Shown: positions 29,122 through 38,104 of the stretch, one piece after another
Layout of the letters: the number at the start of each line of letters is the position of its first letter
Numbering within the stretch: position 1 is the first letter of the stretch
Source of the DNA: Phenylobacterium sp.
GTDB taxonomy: Bacteria > Pseudomonadota > Alphaproteobacteria > Caulobacterales > Caulobacteraceae
DNA: 64,000 nt
Direction: 5' to 3'
Assembly: GCF_016124325.1 (NCBI RefSeq)
Contig: NZ_WGNY01000014.1
Coordinates: 203,481 to 267,480 of the forward strand
Program-made: the position numbers and the translations under genes
The notes under the pieces: generated by a model
Databases searched by the model: none
What the model was told of the DNA's origin: nothing
What the model saw: only the letters and a program-made list of their open reading frames with translations

Positions 29122-29865
29122 TCAGCCCACCCATGCGCCGCCGTTGGCGTGGATCACCTGTCCCTGGACGAAGCCGGCCGCCTCGCTCAGCAGGAACTCG
29201 ACCACTGCGGCGTAGTCGGCGCCCTCGGTGAGCCGTCCCGAGGGATTGCCCCGCGCCCCGCGCTCCAGCACCCGGGCCGCGGCGTCCTCGCTTCCGGCCA
29301 TCCGGGCCACTGAGGTCGTGGCCACCAGCCCCGGAGCCACGGCGTTGATGCGCACGCCCCGCGGCGCCAGTTCGGACACGAGGTATCGGATCAGGCTTTC
29401 CGCCAGCGCCTTGCCCGCGCCGAGCGCGGCGTAGTTGGCCAGAGCGGTCCGCGCGCCGGCGCTGGAGATGAACACCACGCTCGACCCGTGCTTCAGCCAC
29501 GGCTGGGCCTGGCTGACCAGATAGAGCAGCGACAGTCCGTTGGTCTCGATCGCCTGGGTGAACTTCGCGAGGTCGGCCTGCAGGAGGGCGGTCGGGTAGA
29601 TCGCCGCGGCGCTGTGGACGATGTGCAGCGGGCCGTCCGCGGCCGCGCCGGCCGCCGCGACCAGCCGCCCGGCGTCCTCGATCGATCCCACGTCGGCGCG
29701 CACGGCCTGCGCCTGGGCGCCGAGTCCGCCCAGCCGCGCCACGGCCGCCGAGGCCGCGCCTTCGTCGCTGTGGTAGCCAAGCACGAGCGGTTCGCCCCGG
29801 CGCGCCAGGTGCTCGGCGATGGCCAGACCGATGCCCTTGGTCCCGCCGGTGATCAGGATCGTCAT
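29122..29865 (-). CDS. SDR family oxidoreductase with enoyl-reductase (FabL-type) active site
   Basis: 247 residues. NAD(P) fold: ILITGGTKGIGLAIA. The catalytic region reads FISSAGARTALANYAALGAGK, so Tyr and Lys are six residues apart (Y-x6-K), the enoyl-ACP reductase arrangement of FabI/FabL, rather than the Y-x3-K of ordinary SDRs. The surrounding sequence (RYLVSELAPRGVRINAVAPG, GQVIHANGGAWVG) resembles FabL most. Likely reduces an enoyl thioester, CoA or ACP. The next gene on the strand (29887) is a hotdog-like protein 21 bp upstream, so the two probably form an operon in acyl chemistry. Confidence 0.75.
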   Translation of the reverse strand: MTILITGGTKGIGLAIAEHLARRGEPLVLGYHSDEGAASAAVARLGGLGAQAQAVRADVGSIEDAGRLVAAAGAAADGPLHIVHSAAAIYPTALLQADLAKFTQAIETNGLSLLYLVSQAQPWLKHGSSVVFISSAGARTALANYAALGAGKALAESLIRYLVSELAPRGVRINAVAPGLVATTSVARMAGSEDAAARVLERGARGNPSGRLTEGADYAAVVEFLLSEAAGFVQGQVIHANGGAWVG

Positions 29866-29886
29866 GGTTCCCCCGCCAGACGGCCC

Positions 29887-30714
29887 CTAGCTCCAGAGCG
29901 GCGAGGAGGCCTTCAGGAAGCGAAGGTAGAACCGCACGCGGCCCACGTCTTCGCCGTCCTGCGAGAAGATCACGTCGTACCAGGCGTTCTCGGTCTTGGG
30001 GCTTTCGGTGAGCTTCAGGATCTTCGTGCGCGCCTTGTAGGTGACGCCGGCCCGGAACGGCCCCTTCAGGTGCTCGACCTCCAGCGCGCCGAACAGGCCC
30101 ACGTGCGGTTGCCGCGACCTGCCGACGGCGGCGAACCGCGCCTGGTGGGCGAGGCCGATGGCCTGCGATGGCGGCAGGACGCCGCTGGCGTAGGCGGGCA
30201 GGTCCTCGGTGATGATCTCGCGGTGCTTCGCCAGCCGCTCGGGGTCGATGCAGGCTTCGGCCTCGCCCTCGTCGCCCACCTTGATATCGCCCAGGATCCG
30301 CAGCCGACCGGGTTCCGCCGGCGACTGGCCGGCCATGCGATGGACCAGCTCCGAGCCTGGGTCGGCCTTGGCCGAGGCCGTGCCGACGCAGATCTGCGCG
30401 CCGTCGTGGTTGTGCATGGACAGATGCGCGCGCTGGGCGTCGGCGGCCACCTGGGCGGCGACTTCCTCGCGGTCCACCGTGGCCTGGGTGAAATAGAGCG
30501 ACAGCGTCCCGGTCTCGAACCAGGCGTCCCCGTAGAGATCGAGGAGCCGCGGCGCGAACTGGTCCATGTGGACCGAGCCGGCCACCGTGCCACCCCGGAA
30601 GCCCAGCTTGGCGGCGGTGGCGTCGTCGTGGATCGAGCCCTTGACCTCGGCGGCCATGTTGCGGGGCGTGCGGAACGGGCCGGTCCAGACGTCGGCCGCC
30701 AGGGTGTCGCTCAT
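29887..30714 (-). CDS. Hotdog/MaoC-like protein, unknown
   Basis: 275 residues from ATG 30714, chosen because a strong GGAGG lies just upstream; a longer frame adds a non-conserved tail. The region GFRGGTVAGSVHMDQFAPRLL and GTLSLYFTQATVDREEV resembles the hydratase/thioesterase hotdog superfamily, and the second half (HLKGPFRAGVTYKARTKILKL) repeats that character, suggesting two hotdog units. The exact MaoC catalytic Asp/His pair is not clear. Next to a FabL-like SDR, so an acyl-CoA hydratase or binding role is inferred only. Confidence 0.6.
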   Translation of the reverse strand: MSDTLAADVWTGPFRTPRNMAAEVKGSIHDDATAAKLGFRGGTVAGSVHMDQFAPRLLDLYGDAWFETGTLSLYFTQATVDREEVAAQVAADAQRAHLSMHNHDGAQICVGTASAKADPGSELVHRMAGQSPAEPGRLRILGDIKVGDEGEAEACIDPERLAKHREIITEDLPAYASGVLPPSQAIGLAHQARFAAVGRSRQPHVGLFGALEVEHLKGPFRAGVTYKARTKILKLTESPKTENAWYDVIFSQDGEDVGRVRFYLRFLKASSPLWS

Positions 30715-30790
30715 GGTTTCCTCCGGACCCGATCTCCATGCCGGGTTTTCGAAAACCTGAGCCTCCCGGTCCCGCCCGTCAATGCCCGGT

Positions 30791-31843
30791 TCAGAAGCGC
30801 GGGGCGGGCCCTCGGGATCGTATTTCCCATTCGAAAGCGTCGTCGCCGCGGTCGAGCCGGCGGCGCACATCCAGCACGAGGAACCGGTCGTGGACGGCCA
30901 GCAGGCCTTCGAACAGCCCGTTCCAGGCCTCGAAGGCGCTGTCTGGAATGTATCCCGCGCCCCGCATCAGCCGCCAGCTCGTCTGACGGATGACGGCGCC
31001 GGTCGAGCCGGCCTCGATCTCGCACGCGTCGTCCTGGCCCGCGGCCAGCGCCGCGAGCAGCCGGGCGAAGCCCTCGGGCCCCGGCTCGGCCCCGCCCAGC
31101 GTGCGGGCGATCTCGGCGTAGAACTGCATGCCGATCAGCTTGCCGGTGACGCGGCCCAGGTAGGCGGCCTCGGCCGGCCCGAACAGCTCGGCCAGCACGG
31201 GCAGGCCGTTCTTGACGTACTCCATGGCGTAGTTGCGGTTGGCCTTGGCCAGCCGCTCGGGCGTCCACGCGGCCTCGTCGAGTGCGGGCGCCGCTCCGGG
31301 ATCGAAGCGGGGCGGCAGTTCGTCCGGCGCGTACCGCAGCCGCTCCTCGGGCGCGAGCTCATGGTCATATTCCATGAAGTAGCCCGAAAGGCCCGGCTGG
31401 CCGTCGGTGGTCTGCTGGGTGCAGACGAAGCCGAGGCGCGGATTGCCCAGGCTGACCCCGTTGTGGGCGTACCACCCGCGCAGCACGCCGCGGCTGACCT
31501 CGGTGGGGATGCCGCAGATCGCCGCGCCGTCGTAGATCCAGCGCGGCGGGACGAAGTGAACCCAGGCCTTGGCGTCGCTCTCGCGCACGAACTCCACCTG
31601 CACGCCGCCGATGCGGTTGGAGAGGTAGTGGTAGCCCGCCGCCTTCACCGGGTCGGGCAGGCCGTCGAGGCCCAGCTTCCCCAGGCTGGAGAGGAACTTC
31701 TCCAGGTGCTGGCGGCGGAAGAGGCGGAAGGTGAACTCGCCAGCGTCGGCGGCGCTGCGGCGCGTGACGATGGTCAGCAGCAGGCCCGTGAAGAAGCGGT
31801 GATAGAGGGTCGCCGCCGCGGCCCATCCGGCGTTCGTCGTCAT
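30791..31843 (-). CDS. Uncharacterised 350-residue protein
   Basis: 350 residues from ATG 31843, with GGAGG upstream; a longer frame from 31921 has no such support. Soluble, without signal peptide. Notable stretches are TLYHRFFTGLLLTIVTRRSA, YHYLSNRIGGVQVEFVRES, SGYFMEYDHELAPEERL and a C-terminal FEAWNGLFEGLLAVHDRFL. I do not recognise the family. It is divergent from the adjacent cytochrome P450 (105 bp apart) and 76 bp upstream of the hotdog-like gene on the same strand, so it may belong to the same oxidation or acyl pathway. Confidence 0.6.
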   Translation of the reverse strand: MTTNAGWAAAATLYHRFFTGLLLTIVTRRSAADAGEFTFRLFRRQHLEKFLSSLGKLGLDGLPDPVKAAGYHYLSNRIGGVQVEFVRESDAKAWVHFVPPRWIYDGAAICGIPTEVSRGVLRGWYAHNGVSLGNPRLGFVCTQQTTDGQPGLSGYFMEYDHELAPEERLRYAPDELPPRFDPGAAPALDEAAWTPERLAKANRNYAMEYVKNGLPVLAELFGPAEAAYLGRVTGKLIGMQFYAEIARTLGGAEPGPEGFARLLAALAAGQDDACEIEAGSTGAVIRQTSWRLMRGAGYIPDSAFEAWNGLFEGLLAVHDRFLVLDVRRRLDRGDDAFEWEIRSRGPAPRF

Positions 31844-31947
31844 CGTCCTCCCCGATCGGTCTTCTTGTCGGCCGGGCACCTTAGCCCAGCGAGATTGCCG
31901 CGCACCCGCTGTTGAGGGCATGCTGCGCGTCCAGGAGAGGACGTCCC

Positions 31948-33240
31948 ATGCCGGCGTCCCCGCAACCGGAGGATCGACAAATGGCCGATGGCGGAGCCAC
32001 GCTGAAGGACCAGGCGCGGGCGGCGGCCTATGCGACGCCGCTGGAAGACCTCGATCCCGGCAACCCCGATCTGTTCCTGAACGACGCCCACTGGCCCTAC
32101 TTCGAGCGGCTGCGGCGCGAGGCGCCCGTCCATTGGTGCAAGGACAGCGAGTTCGGCGCCTACTGGTCGGTGACCCGCTACAACGACATCATGGCGGTGG
32201 ACACCAACCACCAGGTCTTCTCGTCCGACGCGGCCCTGGGCGGCATCACCATCCGGGACGCGCGGCCGGATCTGCGGCGGCCCAGCTTCATCGCCATGGA
32301 CCCGCCGCGCCATGACGTTCAGCGCAAGACCGTGAGCCCCATCGTCGCGCCGGCCAACCTGGCCCTGATGGAGCCGATCATCCGCGAGCGGGCCGGCAGG
32401 ATTCTCGACGAACTGCCGGTGGGCGAGACCTTCAACTGGGTCGACCGCGTCTCGATCGAACTCACCACCCAGATGCTGGCCACCCTGTTCGACTTCCCGT
32501 TTGAGGAGCGGCGCAAGCTGACCCGCTGGTCCGACGTGGCGACCACGCTGCCCGGCCCCGGCGGCCTCGTCGACACCGAGGAGGAGCGTCAGGCGGAGCT
32601 GATGGAGTGCCTGGCCTACTTCACGCGGCTCTGGAACGAGCGGGTGAACGAACCGCCGCGCGGCGACCTCGTGTCGATGATGGCCCACAGCGAGGCGACG
32701 CGGAACATGACGCCCGACGAGTACCTCGGGAACATCATCCTGCTGATCGTCGGCGGCAACGACACCACCCGGAACTCGATCAGCGGCGGCGTGCTGGCGC
32801 TGAACCAGAACCCGGAGCAATACGACAAGCTGCGGGCCAACCCCGGCCTGATCACCAGCATGGTGCCCGAGATCATCCGCTGGCAGACGCCGCTCGCCCA
32901 CATGCGCCGCACGGCGGTCGAGGACTACGAGCTCTGCGGCCAGACCATCAAGAAGGGCGACAAGGTGGTCATGTGGTACGTCTCGGGCAACCGGGACGAG
33001 ACGGTGATCGAGAACCCCGACGCCTTCGTGATCGACCGCGAGCGGCCGCGCCAGCACCTGTCGTTCGGCTTCGGCATCCACCGCTGCGTGGGCAACCGCC
33101 TGGCCGAACTCCAGCTCCGGATCGTCTGGGAGGAGATCCTGAAGCGCTTCCGCCATATCGAGGTGATGGGCGAGCCCAAGCGCGTCCGCTCGAGCTTCGT
33201 GAAGGGCTACGAGACGTTGCCGGTCAGGATCGTGAACTGA
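31948..33240 (+). CDS. Cytochrome P450
   Basis: 430 residues. I-helix oxygen-binding motif [18 protein letters not shown]-helix ExxR as EIIRW, and the heme-thiolate loop [15 protein letters not shown]. Overall features resemble class I bacterial P450s of the CYP125/142/linalool-hydroxylase neighbourhood that oxidise terpenoid, steroid or alkyl side chains; the substrate is unknown. Two starts have good Shine-Dalgarno sequences: 31948 (AGGAGAGG at 31933-31940) and 31981 (GGAGG at 31968-31972). No ferredoxin or reductase is adjacent. The 3' end overlaps the convergent dioxygenase gene by 34 bp. Confidence 0.92.
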   Translation: MPASPQPEDRQMADGGATLKDQARAAAYATPLEDLDPGNPDLFLNDAHWPYFERLRREAPVHWCKDSEFGAYWSVTRYNDIMAVDTNHQVFSSDAALGGITIRDARPDLRRPSFIAMDPPRHDVQRKTVSPIVAPANLALMEPIIRERAGRILDELPVGETFNWVDRVSIELTTQMLATLFDFPFEERRKLTRWSDVATTLPGPGGLVDTEEERQAELMECLAYFTRLWNERVNEPPRGDLVSMMAHSEATRNMTPDEYLGNIILLIVGGNDTTRNSISGGVLALNQNPEQYDKLRANPGLITSMVPEIIRWQTPLAHMRRTAVEDYELCGQTIKKGDKVVMWYVSGNRDETVIENPDAFVIDRERPRQHLSFGFGIHRCVGNRLAELQLRIVWEEILKRFRHIEVMGEPKRVRSSFVKGYETLPVRIVN

Positions 33241-34040
33241 CGCGACGGATCGGTCTGCGGAATCCGCTGGCCGTCGGGCGTGCGCACCACGGCCCCGTCC
33301 GGCGCGTACTGGAGGATGTAGGCCTTGCGCACCGTGCCGGGCTTGCGGTTCGGACCCGTCCGGTGCGGCGCCAGCGACGAGAACACCACGACGTCGCCGA
33401 TCCGAGCTGGCGCCGCGACCGCGCCCGCGGGCCGGTCCACACAGACGAGGCCGATGTCGGTGGCCCAGTGCTCCAGCGTGCCCATCCGGTGCAGGCCCGG
33501 CGCGATCCAGGGGCAGCCGTTCTCCTCGTCGACGTCCACCAGCGGAAGCCACAGGGTCAGGTACTGCTGCGGCTCGACGAACGAGTAGCCGTTGTCCTGG
33601 TGCCAGGGGAATTCCTGCACCTTCTCGGTCTTCTTGTAGACCGCCTGATCCCAGTAGAGCCGGACTTCGGGACCGATCAGGTCGTGGCAGATCCCGGCGA
33701 TCGCCGGGTGCGCCGCGAACCTCTTCAGCGCCTCCGACTTCCTGACGAGGTGCAGGGTGAAGGTGATGGCGGCCGCGTCGGTCAGGCGCATGCGCCCGCC
33801 CTGGGCCTGGGCGGCCGCGGCGTGCGCCGCCTCGAACGGATCGATCTCGGCGCGGACCTCGGCGATCTCCTCCGGCGTGAACACGCCTCTCAGCACCACG
33901 AATCCATCGGCGTTGAACTGGTCGACCTCGGCCGCGGTCAGGCGCTGCAGGCCGGTCCGCGCCGCGTCCTGCCAGACGAAGCCGTCGCTCAGCGGATGCC
34001 GCCGCGGGCCGCCCCCGCCGATATCGCTCGCGTCGTCCAT
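33207..34040 (-). CDS. Phytanoyl-CoA dioxygenase (PhyH) family protein
   Basis: 277 residues from ATG 34040. Fe(II)/2-oxoglutarate dioxygenase fold: the metal-binding HxD motif is HQDNGYS, and the distal His plus 2-oxoglutarate Arg occur in [17 protein letters not shown]. Starts [20 protein letters not shown], the usual PhyH start. Probably hydroxylates a small hydrophobic acid or amine. Convergent and overlapping with the P450, so the two are neighbours but not an operon; a shared substrate class is possible. Confidence 0.88.
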   Translation of the reverse strand: MDDASDIGGGGPRRHPLSDGFVWQDAARTGLQRLTAAEVDQFNADGFVVLRGVFTPEEIAEVRAEIDPFEAAHAAAAQAQGGRMRLTDAAAITFTLHLVRKSEALKRFAAHPAIAGICHDLIGPEVRLYWDQAVYKKTEKVQEFPWHQDNGYSFVEPQQYLTLWLPLVDVDEENGCPWIAPGLHRMGTLEHWATDIGLVCVDRPAGAVAAPARIGDVVVFSSLAPHRTGPNRKPGTVRKAYILQYAPDGAVVRTPDGQRIPQTDPSRQFTILTGNVS

Positions 34041-34107
34041 CGCGCCGCCTTCACATCGGTCCCGCCGTAAGGAATGGTGCGCGCCGCTCTGAGAGTCGAG
34101 GGACCGG

Positions 34108-35220
<1,113 letters not shown>

Positions 35221-35226
35221 GCCGGC

Positions 35227-36294
35227 CTAGCGTCCGGCGACCTTCATCTCGCTGACCCTGAGCACGGTGCGGAAGCCTACGTGGTCCGACCCCGTGTCGG
35301 TGGGGCCGGCCTCGCGGGCCGGCGGCCGGTAGCGGAAACAGAAGTTATCGGCGCAGAGGAACGAGCCGCCCTTGATTACGTGGCGGTGCTCGGCCGGGTC
35401 GCCGGGGCGGTAGGCCTCGCGCTCGGTGGGGCCGACGGGGTCGACGGCCTGCGTCGGGTCGAGGCCGGGCTTGTACCAGTCGCGGGTCCATTCCCAGACG
35501 TTGCCGGCCATGTCGTAGAGGCCGTAGCCGTTCGGCGGAAAGCAGCCCACGGGCGCGGTCCGCGCCTTGTAGCCGTCGGCGCCGGTATCGACTGCCGGGA
35601 ACGGCCCCTCCCAGATGTTGGCCTGGGGCCTGGCCGGGTCGAATTTCTTCTCGCCCCAGGTGTAGGGCGCGCCATCCAGGCCGCCGCGCGCGGCGTATTC
35701 CCACTCGGCCTCGGTGGGCAGGTCGCGGCCCAGCCATCGCGCATAGGCCAGGGCGTCGTCGTAGGCGATCTGGACGACGGGCTCAGCGTCCTTGCCGGCG
35801 ATCGAGCTGTCCGGTCCCTGCGGATGGCGCCAGTCGGCGCCGCGGATCACCCGCCACCAGCGGCCCGGGCCGTCGCTCGGGTCCTTCGCGCCGACGAATA
35901 CGATGGCCGAGGGCTTCAGGTCGTCGCCCGAAAGGCCGGGATAGTTCCTGGGATCGAGCGGCCGTTCGGCCAGGGTCACATAGCCGGTGGCGGCCACGAA
36001 CCGGGCGAAGTCGGCGTTGGTCACCTCGGTCCGGTCGATCCAGAAGGCGCCGACCTCGGTCGGACGCGGCGGCCCTTCCTCGGCGCGCGCCGGCGCGGCG
36101 CCCTGCAGGAACCGGCCGGCCTCGATCAGCACCATGCCGGCGGTCGCCGGCGCGCGCTCCGGCGCGGCCCGCCCGGACAGGCAGGCGGTGCGGGTCGACG
36201 CCTCGGCGTGGGCCGCTTCGGGGCGGCGCTCGCAGCCCGCCAGCAGCGCCAGGCCCACCAGGGCGGTCGTGGCTCGAAGCGCGGGGCTCTCCAT
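35227..36294 (-). CDS. Formylglycine-generating-enzyme (SUMF1) family lipoprotein
   Basis: 355 residues. N-terminal lipobox LLAGC predicts a lipid-anchored envelope protein. The FGE-sulfatase domain begins GMVLIEAGRFLQGAAPA and carries WIDRTEVTNADFARFV, RDLPTEAEWEYAARGG and MAGNVWEWTRDWY. The C-terminal GGSFLCADNFCFRYRP keeps both copper/redox cysteines of true FGE (Cys314 and Cys319 here), spaced as in the human enzyme, so conversion of a sulfatase Cys to formylglycine is plausible. Many homologues lack these residues. No sulfatase gene is in the window. Confidence 0.85.
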   Translation of the reverse strand: MESPALRATTALVGLALLAGCERRPEAAHAEASTRTACLSGRAAPERAPATAGMVLIEAGRFLQGAAPARAEEGPPRPTEVGAFWIDRTEVTNADFARFVAATGYVTLAERPLDPRNYPGLSGDDLKPSAIVFVGAKDPSDGPGRWWRVIRGADWRHPQGPDSSIAGKDAEPVVQIAYDDALAYARWLGRDLPTEAEWEYAARGGLDGAPYTWGEKKFDPARPQANIWEGPFPAVDTGADGYKARTAPVGCFPPNGYGLYDMAGNVWEWTRDWYKPGLDPTQAVDPVGPTEREAYRPGDPAEHRHVIKGGSFLCADNFCFRYRPPAREAGPTDTGSDHVGFRTVLRVSEMKVAGR

Positions 36295-36443
36295 GGCCGG
36301 GGTAGATGCACGGCGAGACGACCGCTCGGCAACCCGTTTCCGGCCGCGACAACGCCCCTCGACTTGCCTATGTTCGGCGTCGGCGATGCAAGGCGAGAGC
36401 AGTCGGCGCGCCGGTAGATTTAATTCCTTTTGGGGGGAATGGC

Positions 36444-36989
36444 GTGGCGCCTTCGGGGCCGTCCGAAAGGCGAGCGGTCGACAGTCCGCTGGTCGAGGCG
36501 TTCTTCGAGCGGCGCGAGAACCTGTTGCTGTTCCTCGCCGCGCGGACGCGTTGCATGGCGACCGCCGAAGACCTGCTCCAGGATCTTTTCGTCAAGCTGT
36601 CGACCACCGACGCCGGGGCCGAGGTGAAGGCGCCCGCCGCGCTCCTCTACAGGATGGCCACCAATCTGCTGATCGATCATGTGCGCAGCGCCCAGCGTTC
36701 GTCGCGGCGCAGCGCCGAGTGGCGGCGGGATACGCGCGTCCAGCTGGCCGGGGAGGACGTCTCCCAGGAACCGGCGGCCGACGAGGCGATCATCTCCCGG
36801 GAACGGATCCGGCTCCTGGCCGACGCGGTGGCCGATCTGCCGCCGCAGATGGGCCGGGCCTTCCGCCTGCACAAGCTGGAGGGCCTGAGCCAGGCCCAGA
36901 CCGCCCAGGCCATGGGGGTCTCGACCAAGATGATCGAGCAGCATATCGCGGCGGCCGTGAGGCGCCTCTCCGAGCGGCTGCGCCCATGA
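36444..36989 (+). CDS. ECF RNA polymerase sigma factor (FecI-like)
   Basis: 181 residues from GTG 36444, downstream of a GGGGGG Shine-Dalgarno-like run. Region 2 is visible as LLLFLAARTRCMATAEDLLQDLFVKL and the -10-recognising RMATNLLIDHVRSAQR; region 4 as LPPQMGRAFRLHKLEGLSQAQTAQ with helix-turn-helix STKMIEQHIAAAVRRL. Followed by a FecR homologue and an STN-type TonB receptor, so it should direct transcription of that receptor when FecR receives an outer-membrane signal. Divergent from the FGE-like gene. Confidence 0.9.
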   Translation: MAPSGPSERRAVDSPLVEAFFERRENLLLFLAARTRCMATAEDLLQDLFVKLSTTDAGAEVKAPAALLYRMATNLLIDHVRSAQRSSRRSAEWRRDTRVQLAGEDVSQEPAADEAIISRERIRLLADAVADLPPQMGRAFRLHKLEGLSQAQTAQAMGVSTKMIEQHIAAAVRRLSERLRP

Positions 36990-37086
36990 CGACGCGGGAT
37001 TTTCGCCTGCGACCTAGGGGCGTCGCATCGCGGCGCCGTCTCAACCGGTGTTCGGCGCGTTTTGCGTCGACCGGGCAGGCGACGTG

Positions 37087-38061
37087 ATGGCAGGAACCCT
37101 GGCGCATAAGGATCGGGCGGCGGCGGAAGCCGGCGCTTGGCTTGCGCGCCTGCAGGGCGACGGCCTCGACGAGCGCGACGGCCTCGAATTCGAGGCCTGG
37201 CTCGGAGCCGCGCCGGCCAACCGCGCCGCCTACGAGAAGGCCCTTTCGGTCTGGCATGAATTCGAGGACGGCGCGGACGCCATTCTCGCCGAGCTGTCCG
37301 ACCGGACGCGGCGCGCCCCGCGTCCATACCTGCCGCGGCGTTGGCTGGTCGGGGCCGGCGGGGCGGCGCTTGCGGCCGGCCTGGCGCTGGCGGTGCTGCC
37401 CTCGGCCGTCATGCAGGCCAGCGCCGAGACCTATGTCACGGGCAAGGGCGAGCGCCGGACGATCACGCTGGCCGACGGCTCGGTGGTCGATCTGAACGCC
37501 GAGAGCCGGCTCCAGGTGAGCTTCTCGCGCGGCGCGCGCCGGGTTGTGCTGGGCGACGGCGAAGCGATCTTCGACGTGACCCACGATGCGAAGCGGCCGT
37601 TCACGGTGGCGGCCTCGGATCGGGTCGTGCGCGTCGTCGGCACCCAGTTCGACGTGCGCAGCCGCAAGGGCCACCTGACGGTGACGGTCGCCCGCGGCAA
37701 GGTCCAGGTGGGGCCGGCGGGCCGGAGCGGGACGGGGCTGGCGATGCAGCTCACGCCCGGCCAGCGGCTGGACGTCGCCGAATCAGGGCGGGCGGAACTC
37801 AAGTCGGTGGACCCGCAGGAGACCTTCAGCTGGCGCGCCGGACGTCTCGTCTATCGCAGCCAGCCGCTTGCCGATGTCGTCGCCGACCTCAACCGGCAAT
37901 TCGACCGGCAGATCGAGATCGCCGACCCGGAACTGGGGAAGATGCCGATCACCGGCGTGATCGTGCTCGACGATCAAGCGGCGGTCATGACGCGTCTGAG
38001 CTTGATGCTCCCCATAAGATCGGTACCTTCCGAGCGGGGGCTGCTGCTTCTTCGGAAGTAA
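37087..38061 (+). CDS. FecR-family anti-sigma regulator
   Basis: 324 residues from ATG 37087. N-terminal DUF4880 segment (AGAWLARLQGDGLDERDGLEFEAWL), a single membrane span around residue 90-110 (LVGAGGAALAAGLALAVLPSAV), the periplasmic FecR domain (YVTGKGERRTITLADGSVVDLNAESRLQV) and a C-terminal STN/DUF4974-like segment. It transmits occupancy of the TonB receptor to the upstream sigma factor. Lies 97 bp after the sigma gene and 43 bp before the receptor gene. Confidence 0.92.
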   Translation: MAGTLAHKDRAAAEAGAWLARLQGDGLDERDGLEFEAWLGAAPANRAAYEKALSVWHEFEDGADAILAELSDRTRRAPRPYLPRRWLVGAGGAALAAGLALAVLPSAVMQASAETYVTGKGERRTITLADGSVVDLNAESRLQVSFSRGARRVVLGDGEAIFDVTHDAKRPFTVAASDRVVRVVGTQFDVRSRKGHLTVTVARGKVQVGPAGRSGTGLAMQLTPGQRLDVAESGRAELKSVDPQETFSWRAGRLVYRSQPLADVVADLNRQFDRQIEIADPELGKMPITGVIVLDDQAAVMTRLSLMLPIRSVPSERGLLLLRK

Positions 38062-38104
38062 GGCCGAAGGTAGAGCGGAGCGGACGATCCTCGCGCGTCG
38101 GGAT

